Shown: piece by piece, positions 40,659 to 50,500 of the stretch | Position numbering within the stretch: the first letter of the stretch is position 1 | Layout of the letters: the number at the start of each line of letters is the position of its first letter | Source of the DNA: an uncultured Lachnospiraceae bacterium | GTDB lineage: Bacteria > Bacillota > Clostridia > Lachnospirales > Lachnospiraceae | Direction: 5' to 3' | Assembly (NCBI GenBank): GCA_910587095.1 | Contig: CAJUMJ010000041.1 | Coordinates: forward strand, 1 to 64,000 | Length of the DNA stretch: 64,000 nucleotides | The notes under the pieces: model-generated | What the model was told of the DNA's origin: nothing | Databases searched by the model: none | What the model saw: the letters and a program-made list of their open reading frames with translations, nothing else | Program-made: the position numbers and the translations under genes

Positions 40659-42956
40659 TCAATCCACCCTGTTATAATTAATGAGACACCCTTTCAAAAT
40701 AATCTGTCTCTCCTCATCCGTCAATTCCCCTACCGTCATGGTGAAAGGCACGAGCGTTTCATCCTGCAAAGACACCTTGTACGCCTCTATCGTGTCGGCT
40801 TTCTCCTCCACCGCTTTGCGGATGCCCGGGAAAAACAGATAGTCCAGATTTCCGAAAGGCAACTCTCCCGCCTCGATCAGAAATGGCAGCATTCCCCAGT
40901 TAATCAGATTGGAGCGGTATCTCTTGGTCGCGTACTCATTGGCGATATTCGCCCAGCCGCCCAGCACCTTCTGGCAGCTTGCCGCCTGCTCTCTGGCGGA
41001 ACCGTCGCCCGGTTTCACCGCAAAGATCGTGGAGCCGAACCCGGTATTTTCATGTGACGCGTCCGCAAAAGTCTTCCTGACCACGTTCATCACCGGCTTC
41101 ACGTCCTGATGCGCCTCACAGGGGTGTTCCCCCTGCATTCTGGCTTTCTCCGCCCTCTGGATATCCTTGGCCCGCCCCACATATTCCGGGTCCTTTCTGG
41201 AAAGCGTAAACTCCGCAAGCCCCAGCGGATTGGAACGATAAGAGGAAGTTTCCCCGGAAGGAATCAACTCGTCCGTCGTGGTGACGGGATCATGGATCTC
41301 CGATACCACCCGCAATACCAGATTTTCAGGCAGAGCGCCCATAGCAGGCCAATCCTTGATATTCGGCCCAAACTGAATCTCCACGCTCTCATCCGCCACT
41401 CCCTTGGAATCGAAGACACGATTCTTATAAATGTTGGCGTCAAAGTGATATTTATATTTGACGATTTCCCCGTCATATTCTGTGGCAGGCGTAAGTATTC
41501 CCTTATTCGCCGCCGTAGCCGCGATAGATCTGGCGTCCATGAGCGCCACGGAAGATATCTGACCGTTTTGCAGTTTCGATCCCTCCCTGTTGGGGAAGTT
41601 TCTGGTGGAGTGCCTGATGCTGAACGCATTGTTGGCAGGCGTATCCCCCGCACCGAAGCATGGCCCGCAGAACGCCGTCTTAAGCACCGCACCCGTCTCC
41701 AAAATAGCCGCCGCGCATCCATTCTTAATCAGCTCCATGTACACCGGCATGGAAGCCGGATACACGCTCAGGGTAAAGCCGTCTGAACCGATGTAGGAGC
41801 CCCGCAGAATATCGGCCGCCGCACAGATATTCTCAAATCCGCCGCCCGCGCAGCCCGCGATAATGCCCTGATCCACCATAAATTTACCGTCCACCACCTT
41901 ATCCTGTAAAGAATAAGGCACCGCGCCGTCCAGACTTACCTTGGCCCGTTCCTCCACGTCGTGAAGCACATCCGAGAGATTAGCGTTCACCTCGTCGATC
42001 GTGTAAGTGTTGCTCGGATGGAAAGGCATGGCGATCATGGGACGGATCTTCGACAAATCCACCTGGATCATGCCGTCGTAATAGGTGATCTCCCCCGGAT
42101 TTAACTCCTTATATTCCTCTTTCCTGCCATGGACAGCATAAAAATCTTTTATCTGCTCGTCCGTCCGCCAGATAGAGGACAGACAGGTTGTCTCCGTAGT
42201 CATCACATCGATGCCGATACGGAAATCCGCGCTCAAAGAGGCAACACCCGGCCCGACGAATTCCATCACCTTATTTTTCACATAACCGTTTCCGAATACC
42301 GCGCCAATGATGGCTAAAGCCACATCCTGCGGCCCGACGCCCTTCACCGGCTCGCCCGTCAGATACACGCCTACCACGCCGGGCATATTGATATCGTAGG
42401 TCTGTGACAAGAGCTGCTTTACAAGCTCCGGCCCGCCCTCGCCCATAGCCATTGTGCCAAGCGCGCCGTATCTCGTGTGAGAGTCCGAGCCTAGAATCAT
42501 TTTTCCGCCGCCCGCAAGCATCTCCCTCGCGTACTGGTGTATCACCGCCTGATGCGGGGGCACATAGACGCCGCCGTATTTCTTGGCGCAGCTAAGGCCA
42601 AACATATGGTCGTCCTCATTGATCGTACCGCCCACCGCGCACAGGGAATTGTGGCAGTTGGTGAGCACATAGGGAATGGGAAATCTGGTCAGCCCCGAAG
42701 CCCTCGCCGTCTGGATAATCCCCACAAACGTAATGTCGTGGGACGTCAGTTTATCAAATTTAATCTTTAATTTCTCCATGCTGCCGGAGGTGTTATGCTC
42801 TGCCAGAATGCCGTAGGCAATCGTACTCTTTGCCGCTTCGTTTTGGGAAATCTCCCGTCCTGTCTTATTCTTAATCTGTGCTGCGGCATCCGCGCTGTCA
42901 GGGATGATTTCCGTCCCGTTTAGCAGATACGCGCCGCCCTGTGTCAATTCAATCAT
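40659..42956 (-). CDS. Aconitase-family hydratase (YbhJ-like)
   Basis: This 765-aa iron-sulfur hydro-lyase-type protein has cluster cysteines in IIAGCAGGGFEN and in FCGPCFGAG. The substrate-site residues are LTNCHNSLCAVGG, GSDSHTRYGALGTMAMGEGG and RHSTRNFPNREGS, and the C-terminal swivel domain has GDGSAREQAAS. The layout matches the YbhJ-like group often annotated only as hydratase, not canonical AcnA. The actual substrate (citrate, homoaconitate or another hydroxyacid) cannot be told. The start at 42956 follows GGAGG; upstream ATGs at 42968 and 42998 are less likely. A strong promoter lies 60 bases upstream. Confidence 0.85.
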   Translation of the reverse strand: MIELTQGGAYLLNGTEIIPDSADAAAQIKNKTGREISQNEAAKSTIAYGILAEHNTSGSMEKLKIKFDKLTSHDITFVGIIQTARASGLTRFPIPYVLTNCHNSLCAVGGTINEDDHMFGLSCAKKYGGVYVPPHQAVIHQYAREMLAGGGKMILGSDSHTRYGALGTMAMGEGGPELVKQLLSQTYDINMPGVVGVYLTGEPVKGVGPQDVALAIIGAVFGNGYVKNKVMEFVGPGVASLSADFRIGIDVMTTETTCLSSIWRTDEQIKDFYAVHGRKEEYKELNPGEITYYDGMIQVDLSKIRPMIAMPFHPSNTYTIDEVNANLSDVLHDVEERAKVSLDGAVPYSLQDKVVDGKFMVDQGIIAGCAGGGFENICAAADILRGSYIGSDGFTLSVYPASMPVYMELIKNGCAAAILETGAVLKTAFCGPCFGAGDTPANNAFSIRHSTRNFPNREGSKLQNGQISSVALMDARSIAATAANKGILTPATEYDGEIVKYKYHFDANIYKNRVFDSKGVADESVEIQFGPNIKDWPAMGALPENLVLRVVSEIHDPVTTTDELIPSGETSSYRSNPLGLAEFTLSRKDPEYVGRAKDIQRAEKARMQGEHPCEAHQDVKPVMNVVRKTFADASHENTGFGSTIFAVKPGDGSAREQAASCQKVLGGWANIANEYATKRYRSNLINWGMLPFLIEAGELPFGNLDYLFFPGIRKAVEEKADTIEAYKVSLQDETLVPFTMTVGELTDEERQIILKGCLINYNRVD

Positions 42957-43015
42957 ACTCTCCTCCATGTCTGTGTGATTCTTTCCGCGTTTCTCCATTT
43001 ATAACTACCAAAATT

Positions 43016-43044
43016 ATTATAAAGGATAAGTGCCGCAGGTGCAA
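43016..43044 (-). promoter_or_regulatory. Promoter of the hydratase-LamG unit
   Basis: On the minus strand TTGCAC (43039-43044) and TATAAT (43016-43021) have a 17-base spacer, 60 bases before the start codon. Confidence 0.75.
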
Positions 43045-43190
43045 CACACTTCCCAATAACCCTTTGAATATAGCCAAACAAAAAATGTCGATTTCCCGCC
43101 CCAAATGCCAATCTATACAAATAAATTTTATTGCGCCTCCTTCTATTTGCTGCTATGCTTTGTTCATGTATACAGAAAGAAGGTTCTGAA

Positions 43191-44165
43191 ATGAGTGTTC
43201 CACAGACAATAAACGGTTTAATGAGGCATTTAAGGAATGATTGCAACATTCAAATTAGTGGCAGTTACCAAAAACAGCAATTGATCAGTTATGGTTACTA
43301 TCATGGATATAAAGGATATCGTTTTGTAAAAAACAGACACAATCAAATCCCATATACAGATTTTAGTGAAGTAGTTGCTGTAATTGAATATGACAACAAC
43401 TTAAAATCAGCATTGTATTCTGACTTGATGTTTATCGAAACTGCTATAAAAAATATTGTCTGCAATGAGTCTGCAAATGGTTTAAAGCTCGGCACATTTG
43501 AACATATCTATAAAGAACGTATGTGCGACAACACTACAAATACCAAATTACAATCCAAGCGGCTTAGGCTGCGAAACTCTGTTTATTCAAAGTTGTCCAC
43601 TCGTTACCATGATGAAGAAGGCAGTGATAACCAGATGATTCGTCATTTTTATAACCGTGGAGAAGATGCTCCTTTATGGGTTGTTTTCGAAATATTATAT
43701 TTAAGTGACCTTGCAAGCTTTTTTGAATGTTTAAACGAATCGGTGAGAGAACACATCATGACGCAATTAGGCATGTTTGATATTTCCATTGATACAAACA
43801 GAAATCTGCTCAGCAGCATGCTGTATACCATAAAATCACTCCGCAATTCCGTTGCCCATAATAATATAATCTTTGATACCAGATTCAAAGACAGGAAGAT
43901 CAGCCCCGTACTTAAAAAGTGGATTGAAAAAGAAACCAGCATACAAAATATCACCTTATATTCGCTGATTGACTACATAATCATCGTATGTTGTATGCTG
44001 AAACGTGTCGATTTTAGTTCCACAAGAGCAAAGCAACTGGTACATGCCTACAAAAGTCAAAACCAGCTTCTTCAAAACAGCGTTGCATCTGCAATTTACG
44101 CACAAATTATACCGCAAAATGTCAACCAAAAGATAAACGTTTTGGAAACCTACCTCAATACATAA
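43191..44165 (+). CDS. Abi-family (AbiD/F-like, HEPN) putative phage-defence protein
   Basis: This 324-aa protein has features of the Abi_2 (AbiD/AbiF) family: an N-terminal LRNDCNIQISGSYQKQQLISYGYYHGYKGYRF, FIETAIKNIVC, and the C-terminal motif LRNSVAHNN, which fits the RX4H active site of HEPN RNases (Arg218, His223). In Lactococcus such proteins abort phage infection, likely by RNA cleavage. The gene is much more AT-rich than its neighbours and stands alone on the + strand between two minus-strand units, consistent with horizontal acquisition. The ATG at 43191 follows AGAAGG. No partner antitoxin gene is evident. A possible promoter is TTGCGC-17-TATGCT at about 43131-43159. Confidence 0.8.
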   Translation: MSVPQTINGLMRHLRNDCNIQISGSYQKQQLISYGYYHGYKGYRFVKNRHNQIPYTDFSEVVAVIEYDNNLKSALYSDLMFIETAIKNIVCNESANGLKLGTFEHIYKERMCDNTTNTKLQSKRLRLRNSVYSKLSTRYHDEEGSDNQMIRHFYNRGEDAPLWVVFEILYLSDLASFFECLNESVREHIMTQLGMFDISIDTNRNLLSSMLYTIKSLRNSVAHNNIIFDTRFKDRKISPVLKKWIEKETSIQNITLYSLIDYIIIVCCMLKRVDFSSTRAKQLVHAYKSQNQLLQNSVASAIYAQIIPQNVNQKINVLETYLNT

Positions 44166-44325
44166 ACGTTGTGACAGCCAAGATTTGTCTTGCATTTTTT
44201 CGGTTTATACTGTATATTATAGATATTGAAAGAGGTGTATGTTTTAGGACTGCACTGGGGGAGTCACTCTGTGGCTCCCTTTTATGTTGCTCATCTCCAG
44301 AACAGCCTTTGCCTATATCGCTCAT
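44155..44325 (-). CDS. Doubtful small protein opposite the candidate small RNA
   Basis: A 56-residue frame starts at ATG 44325 with AGGAGG seven bases upstream, an unusually good site for a spurious frame. The product (MSDIGKGCSGDEQHKREPQ...) is hydrophilic at first, then TPLSISIIYSI and a basic end. No family was recognised. The stop codon overlaps the last codons of the abi gene. It is entirely antisense to the candidate small RNA, so this may be a paired toxin/antisense locus or simply chance. Confidence 0.3.
   Translation of the reverse strand: MSDIGKGCSGDEQHKREPQSDSPSAVLKHTPLSISIIYSINRKNARQILAVTTFMY
44190..44218 (+). promoter_or_regulatory. Promoter of candidate small RNA
   Basis: TTGCAT (44190-44195) and TATATT (44213-44218) are separated by 17 bases, starting 24 bases after the abi stop codon. 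Confidence 0.5.
44225..44285 (+). ncRNA. Candidate short RNA ending in an intrinsic terminator
   Basis: Between the promoter and a terminator is a span of about 60 bases. The terminator stem is GGGAGTCAC (44259-44267) with GTGGCTCCC (44271-44279) plus TTTT. The only frame is ATG TTT TAG after AGAGGTGT. If the promoter is inactive, the hairpin is simply the terminator of the abi gene. Confidence 0.45.
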
Positions 44326-44382
44326 ATCCACACCTCCTTCCACCTGCTTTCTATGCAGAAGCATCCTTACCGCTGCTGAAAA

Positions 44383-45738
44383 TCACTCTTCCACATACTT
44401 CATATAATACCCGTAATCCTCCGTCTTACAGTTCACCCGCATCCGCACGCCGTCCTGCGCGTACTCCGTCGAAAATACCACTGCGTTCTCATTCAGATAA
44501 GAAACCGCCCTGCCGTCCGTGTAGGGAATGAGGAGCGTACACTCCTTATACCCGCCGGAAAGCTTCTCCTCGATCAGGCAGACCAGCTCCTCCATCCCTA
44601 TCCGCTTTTTGGCGGACAGATAAATCGAGTCGCCAAGGCAGTCTTCCAAGGTTGATCCGCCTTCCCCATTCGCCTTTGGCACCACCGGCAAATGCGCCGC
44701 AAGCTGCGCCTCCTCCACACCGGAAAGTCCCGGCAGCGCGTCCGGGGAAACCAGATCCGACTTATTATAGATATAAAGCATGGGAACGCCGTCCGCATGG
44801 AGCTTTTTTAACGTCTCATTTGTAACCGCAATTTGTTCTTTATAATGCTCGTCGCTGTAATCTACCACCTGCAAGAGAAGATCCGCTTCCTTTGCCTCCT
44901 CCAGCGTGGATTGAAACGCCTCCACCAGATTGTGCGGCAGTTTATGGATAAAACCTACCGTATCCGACAGCAGAAACGCGTGGTGCTCCGGGGGCGCGAT
45001 CTTGCGCACGGTCGTGTCGAGCGTGGCAAAGAGCATATCTTTCTCCATCACATGCTTTTCCGCTCCCTCCCCCTCGTCCGGGCCGAAAAGGTCAATCATG
45101 GCGTTTAAAAGCGTGGATTTTCCAGCGTTTGTATAGCCCACCAGCGCAACCCTCGGAAGTCCTGACTTCACGCGGCGTTTTCTCTGCGTCTCTCTCTCGT
45201 TTCCCACTTCCTTCAATTCCCGGCGAAGTTCCGAGAGCCTCTTTTCCAGCACGCGCCTGTCCAGTTCCAGTTTCGTCTCGCCGGCCCCCCTGTTACTCAT
45301 GGAGCCGCTTGCGCCGCCCTGACGGGAGAGCGCCGCGTGAAGTCCGACAAGCCGGGGCAGCATATACTGTAATCTCGCCACCTCCACCTGCAGTTTCGCT
45401 TCACGGGATCTCGCCCTTTTTGCAAAGATATCCAGGATCAGCGCGCTCCTGTCCAAAATCGGCTTCTCCAGTCTCTCCTGTAAATTCCGCATCTGCATCG
45501 GGGAGAGCGAGTTGTCGAAAATGATCACATCCACGTCCAGCTCCCGCGAAAGGAGCCTCACCTCATCCACCTTCCCCGTACCGATATAGAAAGCTTTGTG
45601 CACTGTCTCAAGCGTCTGGGAAGTTACGCCTGCCACCTCCATATCGCAAGCCCCGGCCAAAGCCCCAAGCTCTTCCAGAGAGGTCAGATAATCCTCCCCG
45701 TCATTCAAATTCGCACCAACCAAAAGCACCCGTTCCAT
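44383..45738 (-). CDS. hflX: HflX GTPase
   Basis: This 451-aa ribosome-associated GTPase splits or rescues stalled ribosomes. It has an N-terminal HflX domain (VIFDNSLSPMQMRNLQERL, then the Gly-rich RQGGASGSMSNRGAGETKLE), a coiled linker, and the G domain: G1 GYTNAGKSTL, G3 DTVGF, G4 NKSD, and LSAKKRIGMEEL. The start at 45738 follows GGAGGG; ATG 45744 is within that site. The gene ends opposite the candidate small-RNA locus. Confidence 0.93.
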   Translation of the reverse strand: MERVLLVGANLNDGEDYLTSLEELGALAGACDMEVAGVTSQTLETVHKAFYIGTGKVDEVRLLSRELDVDVIIFDNSLSPMQMRNLQERLEKPILDRSALILDIFAKRARSREAKLQVEVARLQYMLPRLVGLHAALSRQGGASGSMSNRGAGETKLELDRRVLEKRLSELRRELKEVGNERETQRKRRVKSGLPRVALVGYTNAGKSTLLNAMIDLFGPDEGEGAEKHVMEKDMLFATLDTTVRKIAPPEHHAFLLSDTVGFIHKLPHNLVEAFQSTLEEAKEADLLLQVVDYSDEHYKEQIAVTNETLKKLHADGVPMLYIYNKSDLVSPDALPGLSGVEEAQLAAHLPVVPKANGEGGSTLEDCLGDSIYLSAKKRIGMEELVCLIEEKLSGGYKECTLLIPYTDGRAVSYLNENAVVFSTEYAQDGVRMRVNCKTEDYGYYMKYVEE

Positions 45739-45750
45739 GAACATCCCTCC

Positions 45751-45897
45751 ATGATTCCGCTGTGCGGAATCTTAAAATCCACGGATGAGCAAGCTCATCC
45801 TGGAGAATGCCGCTTTTCAGGCATTCTCCTGAGTGAGACTTAGTACTTCCTGGCGTCCCGTCCTATGGCGGGACGTCTTTGGAAGTACTTCTCACTC
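45751..45897. repeat. Compound palindromic intergenic repeat, copy B
   Basis: Modules in order: GATTCCGC/GCGGAATC (45751-45769), GGATGAGC/GCTCATCC (45783-45800), GGAGAATGCC/GGCATTCTCC (45802-45829), then AGTACTTCC (45842-45850) with GGAAGTACT (45881-45889) enclosing GTCCCG/CGGGAC, all closed by GAGTGAGA (45831-45838) with TCTCACTC (45890-45897). The last arm contains the stop codon of the Hsp70 gene (45892-45894). Confidence 0.75.
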
Positions 45898-47586
45898 GAT
45901 TCTTTCCAATTCTTTCAGAAACTCCCGAAACGCCTCCTTCGCCCGCTCGATCGCGCCCGGCTCATAGGAATCGAGAGCCTGCTCGTACTTATGCAGCTCC
46001 TGGGCGATCATATACCGTTTATCCCCCAGGCTCTCCTCATAGATCCGTTCGCCCAACAGAAGGAGATACTTGTTTTCCTCCCTGTCCCTTGGATGGATTT
46101 TCAGGTAGGACAAAGTCTCAAACCGCTCCGCAATCTCCTCCGGCGTCATATCCGCATTTTTGCCGCCAAAAACCTGCTTTTCATGCTTTCCGGTGGAAAC
46201 CACCTTCACCTCCACCTCCAAGATGGAATTGATGTCGTAGGTGTAGGTCACATCCACGGCCTCTTCACCTGCCGGGGCGGACGGCACCTCAATATTGAGC
46301 TCTCCCAACGAAAGATTATTGCGGGCGAAGCGGCTCTCCCCCTGCAGGACATTGACCCTTATTTTTGTCTGGTCATCCCGCACCGTATAAAGCCGCTCCG
46401 TGCGGCTGGCGGGAATAACCGTATTTCTCTCGATAATGGGACAGAACACGCCGTTCTCAAAAAAGCCTTTCTCCCACTCTCTGACCACCTCCGTGCCAAG
46501 CGTAAAAGGACAGACGTCCGTGAGTATGACCTCCCTGATCGCTTCCTTTCTCTCCTTCATGGCTCCCTGAATGGCCGCGCCAAGCGCCACCGCCTCGTCG
46601 GGATTGATGTTGGTGTCCGGGATTACACGGAACAGCTTACTCACAAACCGGCGGATCACCGGGCTCTTAGTCGCCCCTCCCACCAGTACCACCTTGTCTA
46701 TATCCGCAAGCCGGATATGCGCGTCGGAGAGGCTGCGCCGCACGGGCTGTCTGATCTTGTCCAAAAGTTCCTCGCAGGCGTGTTCATAAGCCGGAAGCTC
46801 CACCTTCAATGAATACACTTCCTCGCCGATTTTACAGTCCATTGAAGAACTCTTCCCCTCCGAAAAGCCGATCTTGCACTTGTCCGCCTGCTTGTGGATG
46901 TGGCGCAGGGTTTTTGCGTCCAGCGTAAGTCTGTCAAACTGCGGATACTTTTCAAAAAACATTTCTTCCAAAACCGCCGTGAAATCCTCGCCGCCCAGGA
47001 AATTGTCTCCTGCCACGGCGCGCACCTCCAGGATGCTGTCGATCCGTTCCAGAACCGACACGTCGAAAGTACCGCCGCCCAGGTCAAACACCAGAAAACG
47101 CATATGCCCCTGGCTCTGATACAGACCGTAGGCGATGGCCGCCGCCGTAGGTTCGCTGATGATCCGTTCCACCTTAAGCCCTGCCAGTTCCCCGGCTCTT
47201 CTGGTGGCGCGCCGCCTCTCGTCATTAAAATAGGCCGGTACACTGATCACCGCTTCCGTCACGGGCTCCCCGAGAAAAGTCTCCGCATCCTCCTTAAGCG
47301 CCCGCAGCACGAAGGAAGATAGTTCCTCCGCCGTAAAACTCTTGTGAAGAAGATTAAACTTCCTGCCGCTTCCCATGTCCCGCTTGAATACGGAGGCCGC
47401 GCTGCCCGGATAGAGAAGTCCTCTCTCCACCGCCAGATCTCCCACGTAAATCTGCTCCTCCTCATCCATGCTTATCACGGAAGGAGTAAGCCGTTTCCCA
47501 AGCCGGTTCGGTATGATCCGCGGCCCCTCCTGCGTAAAATAAGCCGCCAGACTGTTCGTTGTTCCCAAATCAATTCCTATGATCAT
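45892..47586 (-). CDS. Hsp70-family chaperone, HscC-like
   Basis: This 564-aa chaperone has ATPase-domain phosphate loops GIDLGTTNSLAAYF, FDLGGGTFDVSVL and VVLVGGATKSPVIRR. It has an interdomain linker region near TDVCPFTLGTEVV, a substrate-binding domain, and a shortened C-terminal helical lid, the overall size being below the 600-plus residues of DnaK. Size and sequence style match HscC, the minor Hsp70 of E. coli, rather than the housekeeping DnaK. Its ATG lies one base after the stop of the upstream TPR/J-like gene (TAG-C-ATG), so the two are translationally coupled and probably act together. Its stop lies inside repeat copy B. Confidence 0.88.
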   Translation of the reverse strand: MIIGIDLGTTNSLAAYFTQEGPRIIPNRLGKRLTPSVISMDEEEQIYVGDLAVERGLLYPGSAASVFKRDMGSGRKFNLLHKSFTAEELSSFVLRALKEDAETFLGEPVTEAVISVPAYFNDERRRATRRAGELAGLKVERIISEPTAAAIAYGLYQSQGHMRFLVFDLGGGTFDVSVLERIDSILEVRAVAGDNFLGGEDFTAVLEEMFFEKYPQFDRLTLDAKTLRHIHKQADKCKIGFSEGKSSSMDCKIGEEVYSLKVELPAYEHACEELLDKIRQPVRRSLSDAHIRLADIDKVVLVGGATKSPVIRRFVSKLFRVIPDTNINPDEAVALGAAIQGAMKERKEAIREVILTDVCPFTLGTEVVREWEKGFFENGVFCPIIERNTVIPASRTERLYTVRDDQTKIRVNVLQGESRFARNNLSLGELNIEVPSAPAGEEAVDVTYTYDINSILEVEVKVVSTGKHEKQVFGGKNADMTPEEIAERFETLSYLKIHPRDREENKYLLLLGERIYEESLGDKRYMIAQELHKYEQALDSYEPGAIERAKEAFREFLKELERIE

Positions 47587-47587
47587 G

Positions 47588-50500
47588 CTATCTAAATAAC
47601 CCTTTCCTTCCCTTTTTGGTTTCCTTCTTTATCTTGTCCAGAAGGAACTTCGCCTCCAGCGCGTCAAAGTTTCTTTTTAACGTCTCCTCCATCAGCGCCG
47701 CCGCTTTCTCATACTCCTTTTCGGTATAATAATAATAACCGAGCCAGAGAGATGACTCAAAACACCTTGTATATCTGCACGCCGCGCATGGCCTGATCTT
47801 CTCCATCTTCCCCAAAAGCTCCTTGGCCTTCTCCTTGTCCCCAAGCGCCAGGTAAATCCACGCCATCTGGCCCATGCGGACGGGCACATACCCGTAGTAA
47901 GACATATAGTCTTCCGGCGTGGTGTTTCTCCGCTTCATGCAGTCCAGGACTTTCCTCGCGTGCTTTGCCGCCTCCTCGTAGTTCCCCATCATATAATAAT
48001 TCTGTGCGAGATAACGTTCCCCGTCGAACCGGTCCCAGCCTTCCTTTCGCAAAGCGACGGAAGCCTCATACTTTTTCACGGCCTCTTCGTACTGATGTAT
48101 CTCGGCAAGGCGTCCGCCCCAGTCCTCATACAGTTGCGCCAGCTCCTCCCTGTCTTCCTCACTTTTTTGAAGTCTCTTCTCCGATACCTTGAAAAGCAGC
48201 CAAAGCTCAGGCTTGATGCCTACTCCTCCCTCCTTCAGATATATAAAGGACAGATGATCGCGGTACGCCGTCGTGTTTCCCACCTGTCTGGCCCTCTGCT
48301 CCTCCACTTCCCTGGCCTCCTGCAAACGGTCTGTCTCCTCGTAACAGTCGCTCAGAATATCCCACAGCTCTTCGTTGTCCGGGAAAACGGCAAGTCCTTC
48401 TCTGCAAAGCGCGATCGCTTTGGCATAGTCCTTTAGTTTCTGCTGGCATTCCGCCATGCCTTGATAGCCCTTCGGGGAAGCGTTTTTCGGCTCCATGCAT
48501 TCGACGGCCTTTCTGTATGCCTCGTAAGCTTTCGCAAACTGCCTGTCACTCTTATAGGTATAACCGATATTCTGCAAAACAATGTATCGATCCGACTCGT
48601 CGATGGTTTTAAGCGCCTCCTCATAGTCCGCAATGGCAAGGGCAGTCTCCATCGCGTCATTATAGAGAAATCCCCTGTCCCACAGACGATAGCCGCGGGC
48701 CTCCGTCACTTCCATCTGTTTGTTGATATACATAAGCGCCGCGTCATAGTCGGATTGCTTATACTCGATACAGTAACGCTTCTCGTAACACCGGTACAGT
48801 CTTAGGTTTGTGTCCCGGTAAAACTCTTCTCTCTCCACCGCCTTTGTATAGTAGACAATGGCCTGGCTCCAATCCTCCGCCATCTGGAAGCAGACGCCCA
48901 TACCAAAATAAAATTCCGTGTGGCTGTAAATCTTCTCCACCTTTTTATACTCCGAAAGCGCCTTGTCATACTGCTCCACATCCCTGAGCAGATTGCCGAG
49001 CACTAATGTATAATACGACTCTGTGGGATCCATCTTGATGGCCTCCCTCACCAAGGCGATGGCTCCCTCCATCTTTTCGTCCGCTTCATACAAAAGACCT
49101 CTCTCGAATACAAGCTCCGCACGATCTATGGCGTCCCTGTCCTCCGGGTCAGGAGGCACGGGGGAATCCTCCGTCTCCGTGATAAGCGCGTCGATAATTT
49201 CCAGCGCCCGCTTTCTCTCCTCCTCATTCTCCGCCATCATGCGCAGAATCTTCGCCTCCTGGAACCGCATCTTCAGAGGAAACTCCACCTGATTGTCGTG
49301 GGCTCTCTCCATCACGCCAAGAGCGTCCTTATACTGCCTGTGGTCATAGAAAACGCTCGCCGCATAGAAATAAGGTTTATAAAAACCGTCGAAAATTTCT
49401 ATAGCCCGGTAATAATCGTCCACCACCTGCTGTCCCTTGTCCAGATAGTAACACGCCTCCTGTCTGACCAGATAAGCCGGAAAGTATCCCTCGTCCTCAG
49501 ACAGGATCACATCGCAAGCCTCTATTGCTCTCTCGTATTCCTTAAAGTAGAGATACCTGTCCGCCAGATAATACTTGCAGTCCAGGCGGATTCTCGCATC
49601 CGTTTCCATCTCAATCGCTATCCTCGTCTCCCTCTCGCCCTCCTCTCTCTCTCCGACAGCGAAAAGGCACACGCCGAGAAGCCTGTGGCTTTGGGAAGCT
49701 TTGGACGCTTTCTTTTCCGCATCGTACCCGCCCGCTTCCACACTTTTCAGATGAGCCTCGTAGACAGGAATTGCCTCCTCATACCGCTCAAGCCGGTAAA
49801 GGCTCCACGCCTTTAGTTCAAGTCCCTCCTCCTGCAACTCCATCTCCTTGTCTTCCGCAAGAAGAGCAAGCACATCTTCGTAGCGGTTTATGTCAAACAA
49901 ATTCCATCCGAGATGGGCGCGCAGCTCCTTTCCCGACAAGTCCCTGTAAGCCTCGCCCTTGTCGAGAGCCTCCCGCAATACGGGAACAAGTTCGCCATTG
50001 ATTTGTTTCTGAAGCTCCGAAAGCTCTTCATCCCGTCTGTTGACCCGGATCAGGTCATGGACATACTCGCCCGCCTCAAACCATTTCTCCTCCTGCACCA
50101 GATAGAACAGGGCAAAATACTTGGCCATGTAATAATCAGGTTCCTTCTCAAGTACAGCCTGCCACTGCTCAAACCCGCGCGCCGCCTCGTCCGTATCATA
50201 AAAGAGCTTTCCGGTCCAGACCTGCACATAGCTGTCGTCAGGATAGCTTTCAATCAGTCTTTCCGCGATACCGCGGCCTTTTCCCTGCTCTTTCGTCCGA
50301 ATATAATACCGCAGTCTCTCCACGTCCTCGTAAGGGTGATAGAGGCCGTGGCGGCGCATATCCGATAGCTCCTGCCAGACGCCTTTTGTATCGTCCTCCT
50401 CCAGACGGCTCCTGATCTGAAAAAACTCCCGGAGATACTCATCCGTTTCCTCATCATTCTCCGGCTCATAGCCGCCATCCCCCTCCTCGAAGAGGTTATA

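Noticed and set aside
40659..42956. Citrate-cycle aconitase AcnA
   Set aside because: The cluster region (GCAGGG) and motif spacing fit the YbhJ-like hydratases better than AcnA; no other cycle genes are nearby.
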